64,000 nucleotides of DNA. It comes from Fen-455 sp050012675 (lineage in GTDB: Bacteria > Actinomycetota > Acidimicrobiia > Acidimicrobiales > Bog-793). Position 1 is the stretch's first letter. Each line of letters opens with the position of its first letter. Below are positions 62,794 to 64,000 of the stretch, one piece after another. A program made the translations under genes and the position numbers. The stretch lies in contig JBEKGS010000012.1 in NCBI GenBank assembly GCA_050012675.1, positions 18,786 through 82,785 of the forward strand. Reading direction: 5' to 3'. The notes below the pieces were generated by a model. The model worked only from the letters and a program-made list of their open reading frames with translations, had not been told where the DNA came from and made no database searches.

Positions 62794-63010
62794 GGAAGAG
62801 TCCTAAGGCTCCGGACTGGATAGACGGACTGGTCTTGAAGGTGGCCGGGCGGGCCTCGTAACTGCCGTTGTCAGAACCTGCGCAGTTGGGGACGGCGCTC
62901 CGGCTCGCGCTCGAGGCTCCTGGCGGTCGCCATTTCCCTGTTCAGCGCGTGTGCCGTCGTTGGTCGGTGGCGAGAAACGTCTCGCGGCCGGGAGTCCCTG
63001 GACATGTTGC

Positions 63011-63736
63011 TCACGAGGCCGCAAGGCGTTGGTTCCGCGACTGGCCGGTGCCTGACATGGCTGTTCGGGAAGCTGCGCGAACCAACTCGCTCCACCTGGC
63101 GTCGGCGACTCGGCACACCTGTTGGAGCTGGTGGCGTTCTCGGCTCCGGAACGGCGGACCGTCCCGACCCGCCACGACCACGAGACCCGATAGGTCAAGT
63201 GGCGACCAGGCGACGTCCCGAGGACCAACGGGTCCTGCACCCCCCGCGGAGAGGGACAGGCCTGCCCGCGCGCCGGCGGCGAAGGCTCCCAGCCAGGCAG
63301 CACCCGGTGGGTCTCCGGCTTCGGCGAGCACGATCGCCCGGCCGTCGCTTGTGTCCAAGACCGTGCACCAGTCACAGGCGAAGGCATTGCAAACGCCCTG
63401 AGCAAGCGCGTTCGAAAGCTCCGTTGGACCGATCGACTCGGCGAGCACTGCAGCCGTGTCCAGTGGGTCGCGTCCCGCATAAGGCACTTCGGAGACTCGA
63501 TGTCGCAGGTCCTCCACCTCGACGCCGGCAAGCTCGGACAGGGCGTCGGCGAGAGCTTCCGGGCTATGGCCGTCAGGAATCTCGACCGTCAGCTCGTCCA
63601 CGGCCCGGGCGCCGTCTCGCTCGAGGATGTCGATACCGACAAGGTCCCCCCCGAGTTCCCCGATCCGCGTGGCGATCTGGCCCAGCGATCCTGGTCGGTC
63701 CGCGAGCCACAGTCGGACGACGACATAGCGAAACAT
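63011..63736 (-). CDS. ACT-domain regulatory protein
   Basis: A 241-residue protein with an N-terminal ACT domain (RYVVVRLWLADRPGSLGQIA, then LGGDLVGIDILERDGARAVD). A C-terminal region of about 140 residues follows (VCNAFACDWCTVLDTSDGRA, VVAGRDGPPFRSRERHQLQQ) that resembles a degenerate GAF domain. ACT domains bind amino acids and modulate partner activity. The start ATG at 63736 is preferred to upstream codons because the ACT domain begins at once. Its 3' neighbour gap (62794-63010) shows nothing notable. Confidence 0.72.
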   Translation of the reverse strand: MFRYVVVRLWLADRPGSLGQIATRIGELGGDLVGIDILERDGARAVDELTVEIPDGHSPEALADALSELAGVEVEDLRHRVSEVPYAGRDPLDTAAVLAESIGPTELSNALAQGVCNAFACDWCTVLDTSDGRAIVLAEAGDPPGAAWLGAFAAGARAGLSLSAGGAGPVGPRDVAWSPLDLSGLVVVAGRDGPPFRSRERHQLQQVCRVADARWSELVRAASRTAMSGTGQSRNQRLAAS

Positions 63737-63895
63737 GGCCTCACGATAAGCATCAAGTGTGAACGCACGATTTCGGCAATGCGAACACTTGAAGAACCCG
63801 ACACGAGCATCCGCCGCGAGGCGTTTCGCACGAATCCACGTCGTTGGGCTCGAGACGAGCCGGGCCATCGACGGATTGCTTTCGCCGCGGGTTAA

Positions 63896-64000
63896 GTTCT
63901 TGTCATCAAGCAAGGACATGGTCTTCAGCCCGAACAGTTCCTGGCGGCGCTGGTCGCCTCGGCGGACGACGCCATAATCGGCGAGACCCTGGAGGGGGTG
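63896..64000 (+). CDS. N-terminus of a PAS-domain protein (runs off right edge)
   Basis: From the first codon after an in-frame TAA at 63893, the frame reads LQPEQFLAALVASADDAIIG followed by ETLEGV. This matches the first strand and helix of a PAS domain (family form ASADDAIIGKTLDGVI). No ATG, GTG or TTG occurs in the short open stretch before the domain, so either translation starts on a rare codon such as the ATC at 63905 or an upstream frameshift is present. Effector domain unknown. Confidence 0.5.

Noticed and set aside
1..64000. tRNA, rRNA, insertion sequences or prophage genes
   Set aside because: No T-loop GTTCGA-type tRNA end, no rRNA segments, no transposase or integrase motifs were seen while reading both strands.

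Overview
The window is about 64 kb of very high-GC DNA, densely coding on both strands, with many GTG/TTG starts and 1-4 base stop/start overlaps. The gene set points to an actinobacterium, most likely of the Acidimicrobiia type (an inference; no rRNA or tRNA gene is present to confirm it). Pointers are a bacterial proteasome activator (Bpa) with the proteasome-docking C-terminus, a coenzyme-F420-type LLM oxidoreductase, an Rpf-domain muralytic protein, a HAIR-type HspR operator in front of lon, and PspC/DUF1707 cell-envelope stress proteins. No phage, insertion sequence or CRISPR array was seen.

Layout. 1-4529: start of a tryptophanase-like gene off the left edge, a NarL-type response regulator and PspC-histidine kinase pair, a divergent small PspC protein, a DUF1707 protein and an MFS exporter. 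5045-13087: two large cyclic-di-GMP enzymes flanking a UvrD-like helicase and Bpa. 13193-18584: two phosphoribosyltransferases, a GT-C glycosyltransferase, an SGNH lipoprotein and TrpB2. 18754-28450: an ABC exporter, an ACT protein, a HAD phosphatase, GlpD, a class IV aminotransferase, MsrB-MsrA, an HpnB-like glycosyltransferase and a DUF3109-like protein. 28451-32074: a locally AT-richer island with a large LuxR (LAL) regulator and a small kelch-like ORF. 32075-38829: lon-adh operon, universal stress protein, an orphan ABC ATPase, a leaderless hypothetical gene and a channel-like membrane protein. 38921-45731: TldD-TldE, a low-molecular-weight phosphatase, AroA, glycerate kinase and an LLM oxidoreductase. 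45952-51005: Rpf-domain protein with a long leader, SurE, aldose epimerase, L,D-transpeptidase and a small membrane protein. 51301-58462: an unusual locus of an exported protein, a sigma factor and a membrane-anchored serpin on one strand, next to a class III aminotransferase, a BNR-propeller membrane protein and a frameshifted lipoprotein. 58614-64000: a cyclic-2,3-diphosphoglycerate-synthetase-like GTPase, a PAS-GAF-EAL protein, an ACT protein and the start of a PAS protein.

The strongest candidate for an undescribed system is the 51301-54485 locus. A sigma factor gene overlaps a gene for a one-pass membrane protein with a short basic cytoplasmic tail and an extracytoplasmic serpin domain that has an inhibitory-type reactive loop. 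This is the architecture expected of an anti-sigma factor, with a protease-trapping serpin as the sensor. It is an inference from gene order and topology. Other notable items are the HAIR operator between lon and a universal stress gene, an apparent AUA start overlapping the glpD stop, and a lipoprotein gene with two same-direction frameshifts.
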